Positions 18,954 through 28,545 of a stretch of 64,000 bases of DNA are shown in pieces. The DNA is taken from positions 101,862 to 165,861 of the forward strand of contig JAGHSA010000050.1 in the NCBI GenBank assembly GCA_018066125.1, given 5' to 3'. The position numbers were made by a program, and so were the translations under genes. The notes under the pieces were generated by a model. That model was not told the origin of the DNA and ran no database searches. It saw only the letters and a program-made list of their open reading frames with translations. Within the stretch, counting starts at the first letter, position 1; the number at the start of each line of letters is the position of its first letter. The DNA comes from Candidatus Cryptobacteroides onthequi. GTDB lineage: Bacteria > Bacteroidota > Bacteroidia > Bacteroidales > UBA932.

Positions 18954-20129
18954 ATGAGAAAAGTTGCCCTTCTGGCTGCAGCTGCAGCCGTAATCATGTC
19001 CTGCACAGAAAAGCAGGAGTCTCTGGATGCACTGGCATCCAGAGTATTCAGCACAGCCGTTGATCAGTGCAAGGTCCTCGGAGCAGCAACCCCCGATGAC
19101 GGCATTGCAAACTCATACGACCACCTCGGGAAACACAAAAAGAGCGACATCACCGACTGGGTCAGCGGATTCTTTCCCGGCACCTGCTGGCTTGTTTACG
19201 AGCATACTGGCAATGAAGAGATAAAGGCTCTCGCAGAAAAGACTACGCTCAAGCTGGCCAGCCTCCCTGAGCCCGGCATGGTCACACACCACGATATCGG
19301 CTTCATGGTCAACTGCAGTTACGGCAACGCCCTGCGTGTGACAGGCGACCAGTCATACAGACAGACGATAATCGACGCAGCCGGCAAGCTCTGCGAGCGT
19401 TTCAGCCCGACCGTGGGATGCATCATGAGCTGGAATCCGAATGCAAAATGGCAGTATCCAGTCATCATAGACAACATGATGAATCTGGAAATCCTCTGCA
19501 ACGCTACAAAGCTCAGCGGTGACAAGTCTTTCGAAGAAGTGGCTCTCACCCACGCCCGCACCACCATCAAGAACCATTTCAGACCTGATTTCTCTACATG
19601 GCATGTAGTCAGCTATGTACCGGAGACCGGAGAGATTGAAGCAAAGAATACGGCGCAGGGTCTCAATGACGATTCCGCATGGGCAAGAGGTCAGGCATGG
19701 GGTCTTTACGGATACACCATGATGTACAGGGAAACCGGCGAAGCAGATTTTCTCGCCCAGGCAGAGAACATAGCAAGATACCTCCTCGGCAGACTCCCTG
19801 AGGATGGAATACCATACTGGGACTTCGACTGCCCACTGATTCCTGACACATTCAGAGACTCATCCGCAGGAGCGATCATGGCGTCAGCCTTTGTTGAGCT
19901 CAGCACCTTCACCAAGGACGTGGCTCTCGCAGACAAGTGTCTCAAGATGGCAGAGAAGCAGATCCGCACTCTCGCATCGGACGAGTATCTCGCAGCACCC
20001 GGAAAGAACGGAGGTTTCCTTCTCCGCCATGGTGTAGGACATCTTCCGGCAAATTCTCAGATAGATGTGCCGCTCTCATACGGCGACTACTATTTCCTTG
20101 AGGCCATAAGCAGGTATATAGCCCTCTAG
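18954..20129 (+). CDS. Glycoside hydrolase family 88 lipoprotein (unsaturated glucuronyl hydrolase)
   Basis: 391 residues. A lipoprotein signal ends in VIMSC (Cys17). The (alpha/alpha)6-barrel family motifs are present with the two acidic residues expected from unsaturated glucuronyl hydrolases: Asp114 in THHDIGFM and Asp173 in IIDNMMNLEI. Such enzymes remove the 4,5-unsaturated uronic acid left on oligosaccharides by polysaccharide lyases. The exact substrate is unknown. It begins only 4 bases after the V-ATPase K stop with no terminator between, so it probably reads through from that operon, which is an odd functional pairing. Confidence 0.85.
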   Translation: MRKVALLAAAAAVIMSCTEKQESLDALASRVFSTAVDQCKVLGAATPDDGIANSYDHLGKHKKSDITDWVSGFFPGTCWLVYEHTGNEEIKALAEKTTLKLASLPEPGMVTHHDIGFMVNCSYGNALRVTGDQSYRQTIIDAAGKLCERFSPTVGCIMSWNPNAKWQYPVIIDNMMNLEILCNATKLSGDKSFEEVALTHARTTIKNHFRPDFSTWHVVSYVPETGEIEAKNTAQGLNDDSAWARGQAWGLYGYTMMYRETGEADFLAQAENIARYLLGRLPEDGIPYWDFDCPLIPDTFRDSSAGAIMASAFVELSTFTKDVALADKCLKMAEKQIRTLASDEYLAAPGKNGGFLLRHGVGHLPANSQIDVPLSYGDYYFLEAISRYIAL

Positions 20130-20149
20130 ACACAGGACTGATTTCGGAT

Positions 20150-20178
20150 TGCAGCTGGTTCTTTCGAATCAGCTGCAT
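20150..20178. terminator. Terminator between convergent genes
   Basis: TGCAGCTG (20150-20157) and CAGCTGCA (20170-20177) form a perfect 8-pair stem around a 12-base loop, then TTTATTTC. It lies between the GH88 stop and the lipid kinase stop and could serve both directions. Confidence 0.6.
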
Positions 20179-21102
20179 TTATTTCAAGACATTGATCTGC
20201 TGCCCGGTCATGGTGATATGAAGTGGAAGAGCCCCCTTCACTTCACCATCCACCTCCACTACGCCTTCTCCCCTGACTGAGATCTCCCGGCACTTTCCCA
20301 TCTTCAGACAAGTCGCCCTGTCTATATGCCCGTTGAAAAGCCGTGGAAGCTCCCTGGCGATGCGCGGGAGGGACACGCAAGGGACTATCATGAAATCCAG
20401 CAGACCGTCATCTATCTCCGAGAGAGGAACCTGACGCATGCCTCCGCCGCTGTACCGGCCGTTGCCGAAGGCGATGCTGTACCCTTCGCCGTCAAATACC
20501 GTCTGCCCATCCGCCACGACGGTATACCGCGATCTTTTCAGATTGAGGATGGTGAGGATAAGGGATTTCAGGTAGATGAAGCGGTTCCTGAGGCCCTGAT
20601 CTTTCTGATGATTGACTGTGACACAGACCTCCGAATCAAAACCCACACCTCCAATGTTTGCCATATAGCACCTTCCCGATGCTGTTTCGACCCTGACTAT
20701 ATCCTGGCGTGAAAAAGAACCGGCGGATATAAGGGAAATGATCTTCTTCTTGTCACGAGGCAGGCCGAGGGACTTGATCCAGTCATTTCCTGAACCTATA
20801 GGAATCACTGTCAAGGTAAAATCGGACGGATCGGCATGCGTGTCGTCACAGAAACGCATGATTCCGTTGAGTATCTCATGCACAGAACCGTCACCACCTA
20901 CGGCCATCACACGGCGGAATCCGTCCATGGCCGCTTCATAGGCAAGCTTGGTGGCATGCGCACGGTAGGAAGTGAGTACTTCGACAAAAGGGACTGACTT
21001 GCTGCGGAGAATATCCGAAGCAGTTTCCCATTCAGGCATGGTTTTTCCTGAACCGGCATGTGGATTGACTATGCAATACCATTCGTTCCTGATTGAAGGC
21101 AT
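20179..21102 (-). CDS. Diacylglycerol/sphingoid lipid kinase family protein
   Basis: 307 residues with the DAGK catalytic motifs: NPHAGSGKT near the N-terminus, VGGDGSVHEILNG for the nucleotide, and PIGSGNDW. The C-terminal half is the beta-sandwich lipid-binding part (IAFGNGRYSGGGM). It would phosphorylate a membrane lipid. The bacterial family includes diacylglycerol kinases, sphingosine kinases and others, and the sequence does not choose between them. It is a single gene, divergent from parA. Confidence 0.85.
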   Translation of the reverse strand: MPSIRNEWYCIVNPHAGSGKTMPEWETASDILRSKSVPFVEVLTSYRAHATKLAYEAAMDGFRRVMAVGGDGSVHEILNGIMRFCDDTHADPSDFTLTVIPIGSGNDWIKSLGLPRDKKKIISLISAGSFSRQDIVRVETASGRCYMANIGGVGFDSEVCVTVNHQKDQGLRNRFIYLKSLILTILNLKRSRYTVVADGQTVFDGEGYSIAFGNGRYSGGGMRQVPLSEIDDGLLDFMIVPCVSLPRIARELPRLFNGHIDRATCLKMGKCREISVRGEGVVEVDGEVKGALPLHITMTGQQINVLK

Positions 21103-21124
21103 ATGGGCTGTCTGGTTGATTCAC

Positions 21125-21132
21125 AAAAGTAG
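21125..21132 (-). promoter_or_regulatory. -7 element for the lipid kinase gene
   Basis: The minus strand reads TACTTTTG, matching TAnnTTTG, 22 bases before the start. No clear upstream box is visible. Confidence 0.45.
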
Positions 21133-21165
21133 GAAATAAAATCGGTGTTGTGGATTAATTTTCGT

Positions 21166-21173
21166 ACTTTTGC
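21166..21173 (+). promoter_or_regulatory. -7 element for the parAB run
   Basis: TACTTTTG matches TAnnTTTG, 22 bases before the parA start and mirrored by the same octamer for the divergent kinase gene. The nearest TTG box is spaced at 14 bases, which is short. Confidence 0.45.
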
Positions 21174-21195
21174 TAAATAAGCGTCATATGTCCAT

Positions 21196-21966
21196 ATGGG
21201 AAAAGTAATAGCCATAGCGAACCAGAAAGGTGGTGTGGGAAAGACCACTACCGCGATCAACCTTGCAGCTTCACTGGCTGTCCTTGAAAAGAAAGTGCTT
21301 GTCATCGATGCGGATCCGCAGGCAAACACGACTTCCGGTCTGAACTTCTCTCCTGAAGATGACCAGAAAAGGACACTCTATGAAGTCATGATAGGCGAAA
21401 TCGGCATACAGGATGCCCTCATCCAGACTGAGATCGCCAAGCTTCACATGGTCCCTTCACACATCAACCTTGTCGGCGTCGAGATAGAGATGCTCGAAGC
21501 AGATGACAGGGAATCCATCATGAAGAAGGTGCTTGCCCCTGTCAGAGACGAGTATGACTACATCATCATCGACTGCTCCCCTTCTCTGGGGCTCATCACC
21601 ATCAACTCCCTCACGGCAGCGGATTCCGTGATCATCCCTGTACAGCCGGAGTTCTTTGCACTGGAAGGTCTCGGCAAGCTGCTCCAGACCATACGCCTGG
21701 TCCAGAACAGCGTCAATCCGCGCCTCTCGATCGAGGGTTTCGTGGTCACAATGTTCGACGGAAGGACCAAGGTGCACACACAGGTGGTCGGAGAGCTCAG
21801 GGATCATTTCGGAGACATGGTGTTCAACACGGTCATCCAGAGGAATATCAGACTCAGCGAAGCCCCTTCGCACGGAAAGCCTATCATCCTCTATGATGTC
21901 ATGAGCAACGGCTCAAGCAACTACCTCAACCTCGCCAAGGAAGTCCTTGACAAGAACGAATCCTAA
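21196..21966 (+). CDS. parA: Chromosome partitioning ATPase ParA (Soj)
   Basis: 256 residues. The deviant Walker A is KGGVGKTT at residues 11-18, with the second lysine signature in Lys11, followed by DADPQAN and the late motif IPVQPEFFALEGL. The size and lack of an N-terminal DNA-binding domain fit chromosomal Soj/ParA. It works with ParB to segregate origins. parB starts 5 bases after its stop codon. Confidence 0.95.
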   Translation: MGKVIAIANQKGGVGKTTTAINLAASLAVLEKKVLVIDADPQANTTSGLNFSPEDDQKRTLYEVMIGEIGIQDALIQTEIAKLHMVPSHINLVGVEIEMLEADDRESIMKKVLAPVRDEYDYIIIDCSPSLGLITINSLTAADSVIIPVQPEFFALEGLGKLLQTIRLVQNSVNPRLSIEGFVVTMFDGRTKVHTQVVGELRDHFGDMVFNTVIQRNIRLSEAPSHGKPIILYDVMSNGSSNYLNLAKEVLDKNES

Positions 21967-21971
21967 ACGCA

Positions 21972-22904
21972 ATGCCAACTAAAACAGCAAGAGGACTGGG
22001 CAAAGGTCTCAGCGCCCTCCTGGGTGAAACATCCGATATCGAAAGCTTCCGCAAACCTGTCGGATACGTAAATAAGGAAATCGCCGGAAGCCAGAATGAC
22101 AGGGCCAATGCCGATGTCCTGCGCATCCCTGCAGGCCAGATCGAGCCCAACCCTTATCAGCCGCGACTGAGCTTCGACCCCGAAGCGCTCGAAGAGCTTG
22201 CCGAGTCCATCAGGACTCTCGGCCTCATCCAGCCTATCACCGTGCGCAAGATATCTGAAGGCAGATACCAGATCATCAGCGGCGAGAGAAGGTTCAGGGC
22301 TTCAAAGCTCGCAGGCATGGATCTCATCCCGGCATATATCCGCACTGCAGATGACCAGGGCATGATGGAAATGGCCATCGTGGAGAATGTCCAGAGAGCA
22401 GATCTCGACCCTATCGAGACGGCACTCGGCTACCAGAGACTCATAGATGAATGCAAGCTCACTCAGGAGCAGATGGCTCTCAGAGTGGGAAAGAAGAGAG
22501 CATCCGTCACCAATTTCCTCCGTCTCCTCAAGCTTCCGACCAAAGTGCAGCATGACCTCAAGGCCGGCCTGATCAGTGTAGGCCATGCAAAGGTCCTGCT
22601 CGGTATAGATGAGCCCGAAGTCCAGTCAGACCTCTGCAACCTCATCATCAAAGAGGACCTTTCGGTGCGTCAGCTCGAGGACAAGGTCCGCAGACTTGAG
22701 AAGGAAGCCCAGCCGCAGCCGTATGACGACAGCAAGGACCTTCCGGAGGAGTACTATAAGGTGCTCGAGTACATGGGACGGTTCTTCGGGGACAACATAT
22801 CACTCAAGAGAAGTGCATCGGGAAAGGGCAGCATGACTCTGCGTTTCGACTCAGACGAGGAGATGAAGAACTTCCTCAAGGCACTCGGCGACTCACTGAA
22901 CTGA
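21972..22904 (+). CDS. parB: Chromosome partitioning protein ParB (Spo0J)
   Basis: 310 residues. The CTP-binding ParB domain shows GERRFRASKLAG and ENVQRADLDPIETA. A helix-turn-helix region follows (LTQEQMALRVGKKRASVTNFLRL in parts), and a C-terminal dimerisation segment ends the protein. ParB binds parS sites, usually near the origin. I saw no parS palindrome in the window by eye, but I could not search systematically. Confidence 0.95.
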   Translation: MPTKTARGLGKGLSALLGETSDIESFRKPVGYVNKEIAGSQNDRANADVLRIPAGQIEPNPYQPRLSFDPEALEELAESIRTLGLIQPITVRKISEGRYQIISGERRFRASKLAGMDLIPAYIRTADDQGMMEMAIVENVQRADLDPIETALGYQRLIDECKLTQEQMALRVGKKRASVTNFLRLLKLPTKVQHDLKAGLISVGHAKVLLGIDEPEVQSDLCNLIIKEDLSVRQLEDKVRRLEKEAQPQPYDDSKDLPEEYYKVLEYMGRFFGDNISLKRSASGKGSMTLRFDSDEEMKNFLKALGDSLN

Positions 22905-22912
22905 AACATCGG

Positions 22913-23860
22913 ATGAAAAAGGCCCTGATTTTCATATTCACAGCCGTACTCTGCATTACGGTTTTCCAGACGCGCTCTTACGCTCAGTTCAAGAGCGAGG
23001 CGTTCTCGCAGAGTTATGCCACAGAAGACAGTGCCGACACGACTGAATCCTCGGTGTTTTCCCTCAAGGATTTCTACAGGCAGCTCACACACAAGGATTC
23101 GATTGCAAAGGTGGGTACACTCTTCGCAGGATCCACAGTGCTGATCGGAGGACAGCAGATATACCAGAGACAGTATTGGAAGCTTCCTGTCATCTATGGC
23201 GGCATAGGAGCCGGCATTGGGATGGGTATCCACTACCGCGGCCTGTACAACAAGTCCCTGGACGCGTACAACGCAGCATTTGAACTGGACCCCGAAACCA
23301 CCCTCGCAGTGGACACAAAGTCCAGGAATCTCAGCAGATTGATGTTCGCAGCCAGCGGAGCCATCTACTGGGCCACCCTCATGGACGGCGTGTACAACTT
23401 CGAGCGCGACACCTATCCTCACGCAGGCAAGGCGGCCATCTACTCGCTGCTTCTCCCCGGACTCGGACAGGCATACAATCACGAATACTGGAAAATACCG
23501 ATTTACTGGGGCGGACTGCTCGGGGCAGGTCATTTCTGGAGTCTCAACAGGACAAACTTCCAGAGATTCAGAAGAATCTATCTCGAAGCTTCAGACCCCG
23601 AGTCCGGCTATAATGGATCCATCAGCGCATCCACAGCACAATATTACAGAGACGTCTACAGACGCTACAGGGACTACTCAGTCCTTGCATTTGCAGCCGT
23701 TTACCTGATTCAGGTCATAGATGCCAACATCTTTGCCTACATGCAGGACTTTGAAATCACAGACGATCTCTCATTAAACATATCTCCGACCATCATCACA
23801 CCTGACCTGCAGTTCGCATCGAATTTCGGTCTGGGCATGAGTGTGGGATTCAGATTTTAG
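22913..23860 (+). CDS. DUF5683 domain protein
   Basis: 315 residues with a signal peptide ending near residue 24 (RSYAQ). The motif SLLLPGLGQAYNHEYWKIP marks the DUF5683 family of Bacteroidota. Hydrophobic segments on each side of it (GSTVLIGGQQI, IYWGGLLGAGHFW, VLAFAAVYLIQVIDANIFAYM) suggest an envelope protein with several membrane or barrel segments. The function is unknown. It follows parB by 8 bases and precedes a lytic transglycosylase by 3 bases, so a cell-cycle or envelope role is plausible but unproven. Confidence 0.75.
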   Translation: MKKALIFIFTAVLCITVFQTRSYAQFKSEAFSQSYATEDSADTTESSVFSLKDFYRQLTHKDSIAKVGTLFAGSTVLIGGQQIYQRQYWKLPVIYGGIGAGIGMGIHYRGLYNKSLDAYNAAFELDPETTLAVDTKSRNLSRLMFAASGAIYWATLMDGVYNFERDTYPHAGKAAIYSLLLPGLGQAYNHEYWKIPIYWGGLLGAGHFWSLNRTNFQRFRRIYLEASDPESGYNGSISASTAQYYRDVYRRYRDYSVLAFAAVYLIQVIDANIFAYMQDFEITDDLSLNISPTIITPDLQFASNFGLGMSVGFRF

Positions 23861-23863
23861 CGA

Positions 23864-25750
23864 ATGAAGAAATTTCTGGCAATACTGGCAGCAACGCTGT
23901 CATTCATGACAGGCGTATCCGCTCAGGAGACGGTAGAGCACCGCCTCTTCCCCGGCAGCAGCCAGGGCCAGAGAGCGCCAAGACAGAGCAAGGACGAACT
24001 CAAGGCGCAGATCGACTCTCTGAATGCAGTCATCAGGGCACTTGAAAGCGAACTCGGAATAAGGGACAGCCTCCACGCAAAGATGGCTGAAAGAGTCGAG
24101 GATGCCGAGAGGAAAGCCAGTCAGATGGCTACTCCTGTCTATTCGGTCGAAATGACGGACAGCCTTCTCAATGTCTATTATGTAAACAAGCAGATGTCCG
24201 ACTTCCAGGACATCCAGGAAGTGAGCATGTTCATGAATGACAGCGTCAGGTTCACGACCGATGTGGCCGACTCCGTCCTGATCGAAAGGCTCAAGGCCAT
24301 GAATTCATACATCACGCTCCCCTTCAACGGAACCGTGAAGAACTACATGGTCCTCTACTCCGAAAAGAATCAGGCGAAGATGCGCAGGATGCTTTCCCTG
24401 GCCGCCTACTACTTCCCTCTGTTTGAGGAGACACTGAGCAGATATGACATGCCGCTGGAGCTCAAGTACATGTCCATCATCGAATCGGCTCTCAATCCTG
24501 TGGCAAAGTCCAGAGCCGGAGCGAGGGGCATCTGGCAGTTCATGTACAACACCGGAAAGCAGTACGGCCTGAAGATAAACTCATTCGTCGATGAACGTCT
24601 GGATGTGGAGAAAGCTGCAGATGCAGCGGCACGTTACATGATGGACGCCTACAATATCTTCGGAGACTGGGCACTGGCCATCTCATCATACAACTGTGGA
24701 GCCGGCAACGTCAACAAGGCCATCCACAGAAGCGGAAGGAGAGACTTCTGGTCCATCTACCCGTACCTCCCGAGAGAGACACGAGGATATGTCCCGGCGT
24801 TCGTGGGAGCGATGTACGGAATGACCTACTACAAGGAGTATGGCATAGTGCCGGACGCGCCTATGATGCCGGCACAGACAGACACATTCCACATCGGGAG
24901 GAATCTCCACTTCGAACAGATCAGAGACCTCGTCGGCGTACCTGTCGAACTCCTGAGGGAACTCAATCCGCAATACATCCATGACATTATCCCCGGAAAC
25001 GACGGGGAATACATACTCAAGCTTCCATTCAACTACTCCAACGCTTTCCTTGACGTCCAGGACACAATCTACACCCACAGACTGGATTCTCTGATGAGCC
25101 CTGCCATTCTCAAGAGCATCGAGAGCGGTTCCGGAGTGATCGGAGGAAACGGCGAGATGATACGATACAAGGTCAAGAGCGGAGACTACCTCGGCAAGCT
25201 TGCAAGCAGGTATCATGTATCGGTGGCACAGATCAAGAAATGGAATCACCTCAAGAGCAACGACCTGAGGGTGGGTCAGGTACTTACCATCTACAAGGGC
25301 GGTGTGATGCCATCACCTAAGCCGACACCAGCGCCTGCACCTGCTCCAAAACAGGAATCCAAGCCTGAACCGCAGACGGAAGCCCCTGCCCCGGCTGCAG
25401 ACAGCAGCCAGACCGCGGTTCCTGCTGACTCTTCGGCGATGCAGCCGGTCGTCCCTGACAGCACATCAGTACAGGTTGAAATGGTTCCGGACAGCACCTC
25501 TGCAGGAGCGGCAGCAGTCAATCAGGGAGAATCGGCACCGGAGCAGACTGTCAAGCCGACAGAATCCGAAGAAGCAAAGTCTGAAGAACCGAAAGAGGAA
25601 TTCACCATATATACAGTCAAGAAAGGTGACTCCCTCTACGGTATCACCAAGAAGTTCCCTGGCGTGACAATGGATGAGATCAAGGAGCTCAACGGCATCA
25701 AGGGGAACCAGATCAATATCGGGGCGAAATTGAAAATCCCTGTAAGGTGA
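23864..25750 (+). CDS. Membrane-bound lytic murein transglycosylase with two LysM domains (MltD-like)
   Basis: 628 residues. Signal peptide to about residue 20 (VSAQE), then a coiled coil (about 45-85), then a lysozyme-like SLT domain with the catalytic Glu207 in MSIIESALNP and the family segments RAGARGIWQFM and SSYNCGAGNVNKAI. LysM domains lie at about 435-478 and 582-628, separated by a long Pro/Ala/Ser/Glu-rich linker. It cleaves peptidoglycan glycan strands in the periplasm. It is the last gene of the parA-parB-DUF5683 run and abuts the convergent PAP2 gene with no gap. Confidence 0.92.
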   Translation: MKKFLAILAATLSFMTGVSAQETVEHRLFPGSSQGQRAPRQSKDELKAQIDSLNAVIRALESELGIRDSLHAKMAERVEDAERKASQMATPVYSVEMTDSLLNVYYVNKQMSDFQDIQEVSMFMNDSVRFTTDVADSVLIERLKAMNSYITLPFNGTVKNYMVLYSEKNQAKMRRMLSLAAYYFPLFEETLSRYDMPLELKYMSIIESALNPVAKSRAGARGIWQFMYNTGKQYGLKINSFVDERLDVEKAADAAARYMMDAYNIFGDWALAISSYNCGAGNVNKAIHRSGRRDFWSIYPYLPRETRGYVPAFVGAMYGMTYYKEYGIVPDAPMMPAQTDTFHIGRNLHFEQIRDLVGVPVELLRELNPQYIHDIIPGNDGEYILKLPFNYSNAFLDVQDTIYTHRLDSLMSPAILKSIESGSGVIGGNGEMIRYKVKSGDYLGKLASRYHVSVAQIKKWNHLKSNDLRVGQVLTIYKGGVMPSPKPTPAPAPAPKQESKPEPQTEAPAPAADSSQTAVPADSSAMQPVVPDSTSVQVEMVPDSTSAGAAAVNQGESAPEQTVKPTESEEAKSEEPKEEFTIYTVKKGDSLYGITKKFPGVTMDEIKELNGIKGNQINIGAKLKIPVR

Positions 25751-26344
25751 TCATCTCTTATCCATGCGCCGCATGACCATGCGCGCAACGGAACCGGAAA
25801 CATACCCAATGGCGATGCCGACTGCAGCTCCCGCCGCAATGTCACCCACAAAGTGCTTTGCCAGAAATACACGGCTGAGTGCGACCAGGAAAGCCCAGAA
25901 AAAAATCAGCACGGCATAAGAGCCATACCTCCTGAAACGGTCTGCCCTCAACAGGAGCAGAGAAGCCATGGCAAAGGCGAACGCATTTGCTGAATGCGCA
26001 GAATAGAAACCGTACATACCACCTTTGGAAACCGGCACATTCAGGCCCGAAACCAGCATGCGGTAGTCGTGACACGGACGGAGACGTCCTGTCGCCTCCT
26101 TCACGAGATTGCCTAGCTGATCTACGGACAGAATGGCGAATACAAGAGCCAGCAGAGCCACAAGAGCCATTTTCCAGCCCAGACGCCACACGATGACCGC
26201 CAGAACGGCAAGATACAGCGGGATCCATACTGCCGTGTCGGAAATCAGTTTCCAGAAAGAATCCGTGAAAGGAGTATGAAAAGAATTGACAAGGAGTGTG
26301 AGCTCCCTGTCAAAATCGATTACTCCTTGTGCAAAGCCTTCCAT
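25751..26344 (-). CDS. PAP2 family phosphatase
   Basis: 197 residues, five or six membrane helices. The three phosphatase motifs are readable: KEATGRLRP, then SAHSANAF (the PSGH-type loop with its His), then [12 protein letters not shown] with the second His and Asp. Members remove phosphate from undecaprenyl pyrophosphate, phosphatidic acid or lipid A; which one is not decided here. Its start lies 25 bases inside the end of obg, the longest same-strand overlap in this group. Confidence 0.88.
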   Translation of the reverse strand: MEGFAQGVIDFDRELTLLVNSFHTPFTDSFWKLISDTAVWIPLYLAVLAVIVWRLGWKMALVALLALVFAILSVDQLGNLVKEATGRLRPCHDYRMLVSGLNVPVSKGGMYGFYSAHSANAFAFAMASLLLLRADRFRRYGSYAVLIFFWAFLVALSRVFLAKHFVGDIAAGAAVGIAIGYVSGSVARMVMRRMDKR

Positions 26345-27315
26345 AATTCATCCTTGAGTTCCTTGAGGCCCTGACCGTTTACAGATGATATGAAGACGTG
26401 CGGAATGCCTTTCGGCAGAGTCGGGAGTATTTCATTCTCGATCTCACTGTCGATAAGGTCGCATTTGGTGACTGCAAGCACCCTCTCTTTCACGAGAAGT
26501 TCTGGGTTGAACTCCTGGAGTTCGTTGAGAAGCGTCTGGTATCCTGCCGCGATGTCATCTTCCTCTGCGGAAACCATGAAGAGAAGGACAGAGTTGCGTT
26601 CGATATGTCTGAGGAAGCGTATACCGATACCCTTTCCTTCATGGGCACCTTCGATGATACCAGGAATGTCCGCCATCACAAAAGACTGGTCATCGTAGTA
26701 GCTGACAATGCCGAGATTAGGCTCAAGTGTCGTGAATGCGTACGATGCGATCTTCGGCTTTGCGGCGGTGATGGACGAAAGCAGCGTGGACTTGCCGGCA
26801 TTCGGGAATCCGACGAGACCTACATCTGCGAGAAGCTTCAGTTCAAGAATGAACCAGCCCTCCTGGCCGTCCTCACCAGGCTGGGCGTAACGCGGAGTCT
26901 GCTGAGTGGCTGTCTTGAAATGATCATTTCCCCAGCCTCCCCGGCCTCCTTTACAGAGGATCTTTTCCTCCCCTGCCTCAACCATCTCGAAAAGCACCTC
27001 CTGTGTCTCGGCATCTTTTACGACTGTCCCCAGCGGCACGTCAAGGTAGATGTCCGCACCATTCTTTCCATGGCACAGGGCCGCTCCACCTTTTTCTCCG
27101 TCGTCCGCCTTCACATGCTTGCGGTACTTGAGATGAATGAGAGTCCAGAACTGCGGATTCGCTCTAAGGACGATGTGACCTCCCCTGCCGCCGTCTCCGC
27201 CGTCAGGTCCACCCTTCGGAACATATTTCGCTCTGTGAAGATGGACAGATCCTGCGCCTCCGTGACCGGAGGCACAGAATATCTTCACATAGTCTATAAA
27301 GTTGCTGTCCGCCAT
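26320..27315 (-). CDS. obg: GTPase ObgE/CgtA
   Basis: 331 residues. The glycine-rich Obg fold fills about 1-158 ([24 protein letters not shown]), followed by the G domain with G1 at [10 protein letters not shown]3 at DIPGIIEGA and G4 near TKCDLID. It is a ribosome-assembly and stress GTPase. The protein stops right after the G domain, so the extra C-terminal domain present in some Obg proteins is missing. It lies 3 bases after adk. Confidence 0.95.
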   Translation of the reverse strand: MADSNFIDYVKIFCASGHGGAGSVHLHRAKYVPKGGPDGGDGGRGGHIVLRANPQFWTLIHLKYRKHVKADDGEKGGAALCHGKNGADIYLDVPLGTVVKDAETQEVLFEMVEAGEEKILCKGGRGGWGNDHFKTATQQTPRYAQPGEDGQEGWFILELKLLADVGLVGFPNAGKSTLLSSITAAKPKIASYAFTTLEPNLGIVSYYDDQSFVMADIPGIIEGAHEGKGIGIRFLRHIERNSVLLFMVSAEEDDIAAGYQTLLNELQEFNPELLVKERVLAVTKCDLIDSEIENEILPTLPKGIPHVFISSVNGQGLKELKDELWKALHKE

Positions 27316-27318
27316 AAA

Positions 27319-27891
27319 CTAAAGATTGTCCATTACAGAGAAAACAAGCTCACGCACCTCTTCGATGGTGCCCATGCTCTCGACCTCATAGTACTTGTCT
27401 GCCTCCTGATAGAAAGCGATGAGAGGTTCGGTCTTCTCGTGATATGTCTTGATACGGTTGTTGATGGTCTCGATGTTGGCATCGTCTGCACGTCCCTCGA
27501 TAGCGGCACGGTGCGCGATACGCTCCTTGATCATCTCATCAGGAATCATGAGGGAAACGACGCCTGTCACAGACTCGCCTCTGCCCTCGAGCATCTTGTC
27601 AAGAGCCTCTGCCTGAGCGATGGTTCTAGGGAAGCCGTCGAGAAGGAAGCCGTTGACATCCTTGACGGTATTGAACTTTGACTCGATCATACCCTCAACC
27701 ACCTCATCAGGTACGAGAGAACCGGCATCGATAAGAGCCTTGGCCTTGAGGCCGAGCTCTGTACCTGCAGCGATCTCGCTTCTGAGAAGCTCACCTGTAG
27801 AGATGTGCTTGAGGTTATACTTTTCTACCATAGCACCAGCCTGGGTGCCCTTGCCGGCTCCCGGAGGGCCGAAAAGAATGAAATACTTCAT
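27319..27891 (-). CDS. adk: Adenylate kinase
   Basis: 190 residues. The P-loop is GPPGAGKGT near the N-terminus, the AMP-binding Arg lies in STGELLR, and DGFPRTIAQ is the other signature. The LID is the short form without a zinc site, which explains the length below the usual 214. It interconverts ATP, AMP and ADP in the cytoplasm. It stands between hpt and obg in a leftward run. Confidence 0.97.
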   Translation of the reverse strand: MKYFILFGPPGAGKGTQAGAMVEKYNLKHISTGELLRSEIAAGTELGLKAKALIDAGSLVPDEVVEGMIESKFNTVKDVNGFLLDGFPRTIAQAEALDKMLEGRGESVTGVVSLMIPDEMIKERIAHRAAIEGRADDANIETINNRIKTYHEKTEPLIAFYQEADKYYEVESMGTIEEVRELVFSVMDNL

Positions 27892-27903
27892 GATATATTG
27901 ATA

Positions 27904-28452
27904 TTATTCGTCAAGGATATATATATCCTTAAGATTTCTGCCTATCTCGTTGTAATCGAGACCGAATCCAACGATGAACTGATTCTGGATCTCACGCGCT
28001 ATGTAGTCCACATTGATGACGTCCTTGAATCTGTATGACTCCGGTTTATAGAACAGAGTGCATATCCTGGAATCCACCGCACCCTTCTCAGAGAGATAGC
28101 TCTTCATGAGCTTCATGGTGTAACCTGTATCGACGATATCCTCGACAATTATCACTCTCCTGCCTGTGACGTCGCAGAGCATCGGCTGCTTCACCTGAAC
28201 GACTCCTGTGGTCTGCGTGCCTGAATAGGATGACACCTTGATGGTGGCGAACTCGCATTTGAAAGTGATACGCTTCATGAGCTCCGCGCAGAACATTACA
28301 GCTCCGTTGAGAGTACAGAGAATGATAGGGATGTCATCGCCTCCGGAATAATCCCGGTTGAGCTCTTCAGCCACTCTGTCAATATCCCCGATGAACTCGT
28401 CATAAGGGATGTAAGTCTTGAAAGTCTTGTCAAAAATCGTAATTTTCTCCAT
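27904..28452 (-). CDS. hpt: Hypoxanthine phosphoribosyltransferase
   Basis: 182 residues from the start chosen here (MEKITIFDKTF); an alternative ATG lies two codons upstream. The PRPP-binding loop is VIIVEDIVDTGYTM, and the purine end has FIVGFGLDYNEIGRNL, both typical of HPRT. It salvages hypoxanthine, and often guanine, to the nucleotide. It begins a leftward run hpt-adk-obg-PAP2 with a promoter just upstream. Confidence 0.95.
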   Translation of the reverse strand: MEKITIFDKTFKTYIPYDEFIGDIDRVAEELNRDYSGGDDIPIILCTLNGAVMFCAELMKRITFKCEFATIKVSSYSGTQTTGVVQVKQPMLCDVTGRRVIIVEDIVDTGYTMKLMKSYLSEKGAVDSRICTLFYKPESYRFKDVINVDYIAREIQNQFIVGFGLDYNEIGRNLKDIYILDE

Positions 28453-28473
28453 AACCATAAGAAATCCAATTCA

Positions 28474-28506
28474 CAAATTTACGTTTTTTAATCGAATAGT
28501 CCACAA
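28474..28506 (-). promoter_or_regulatory. Promoter for the hpt-adk-obg run
   Basis: The minus strand has TTG (28504-28506), a 22-base spacer, then TAAATTTG (28474-28481), a full match to TAnnTTTG. The spacer is one base longer than usual. Confidence 0.5.
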
Positions 28507-28545
28507 TCCCCCATAAATTGCCGCTCACAAACATACATTTTGACT

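Noticed and set aside
21103-22904. parS site near parAB
   Set aside because: No clear palindrome of the parS type was found by eye; a motif search would be needed.
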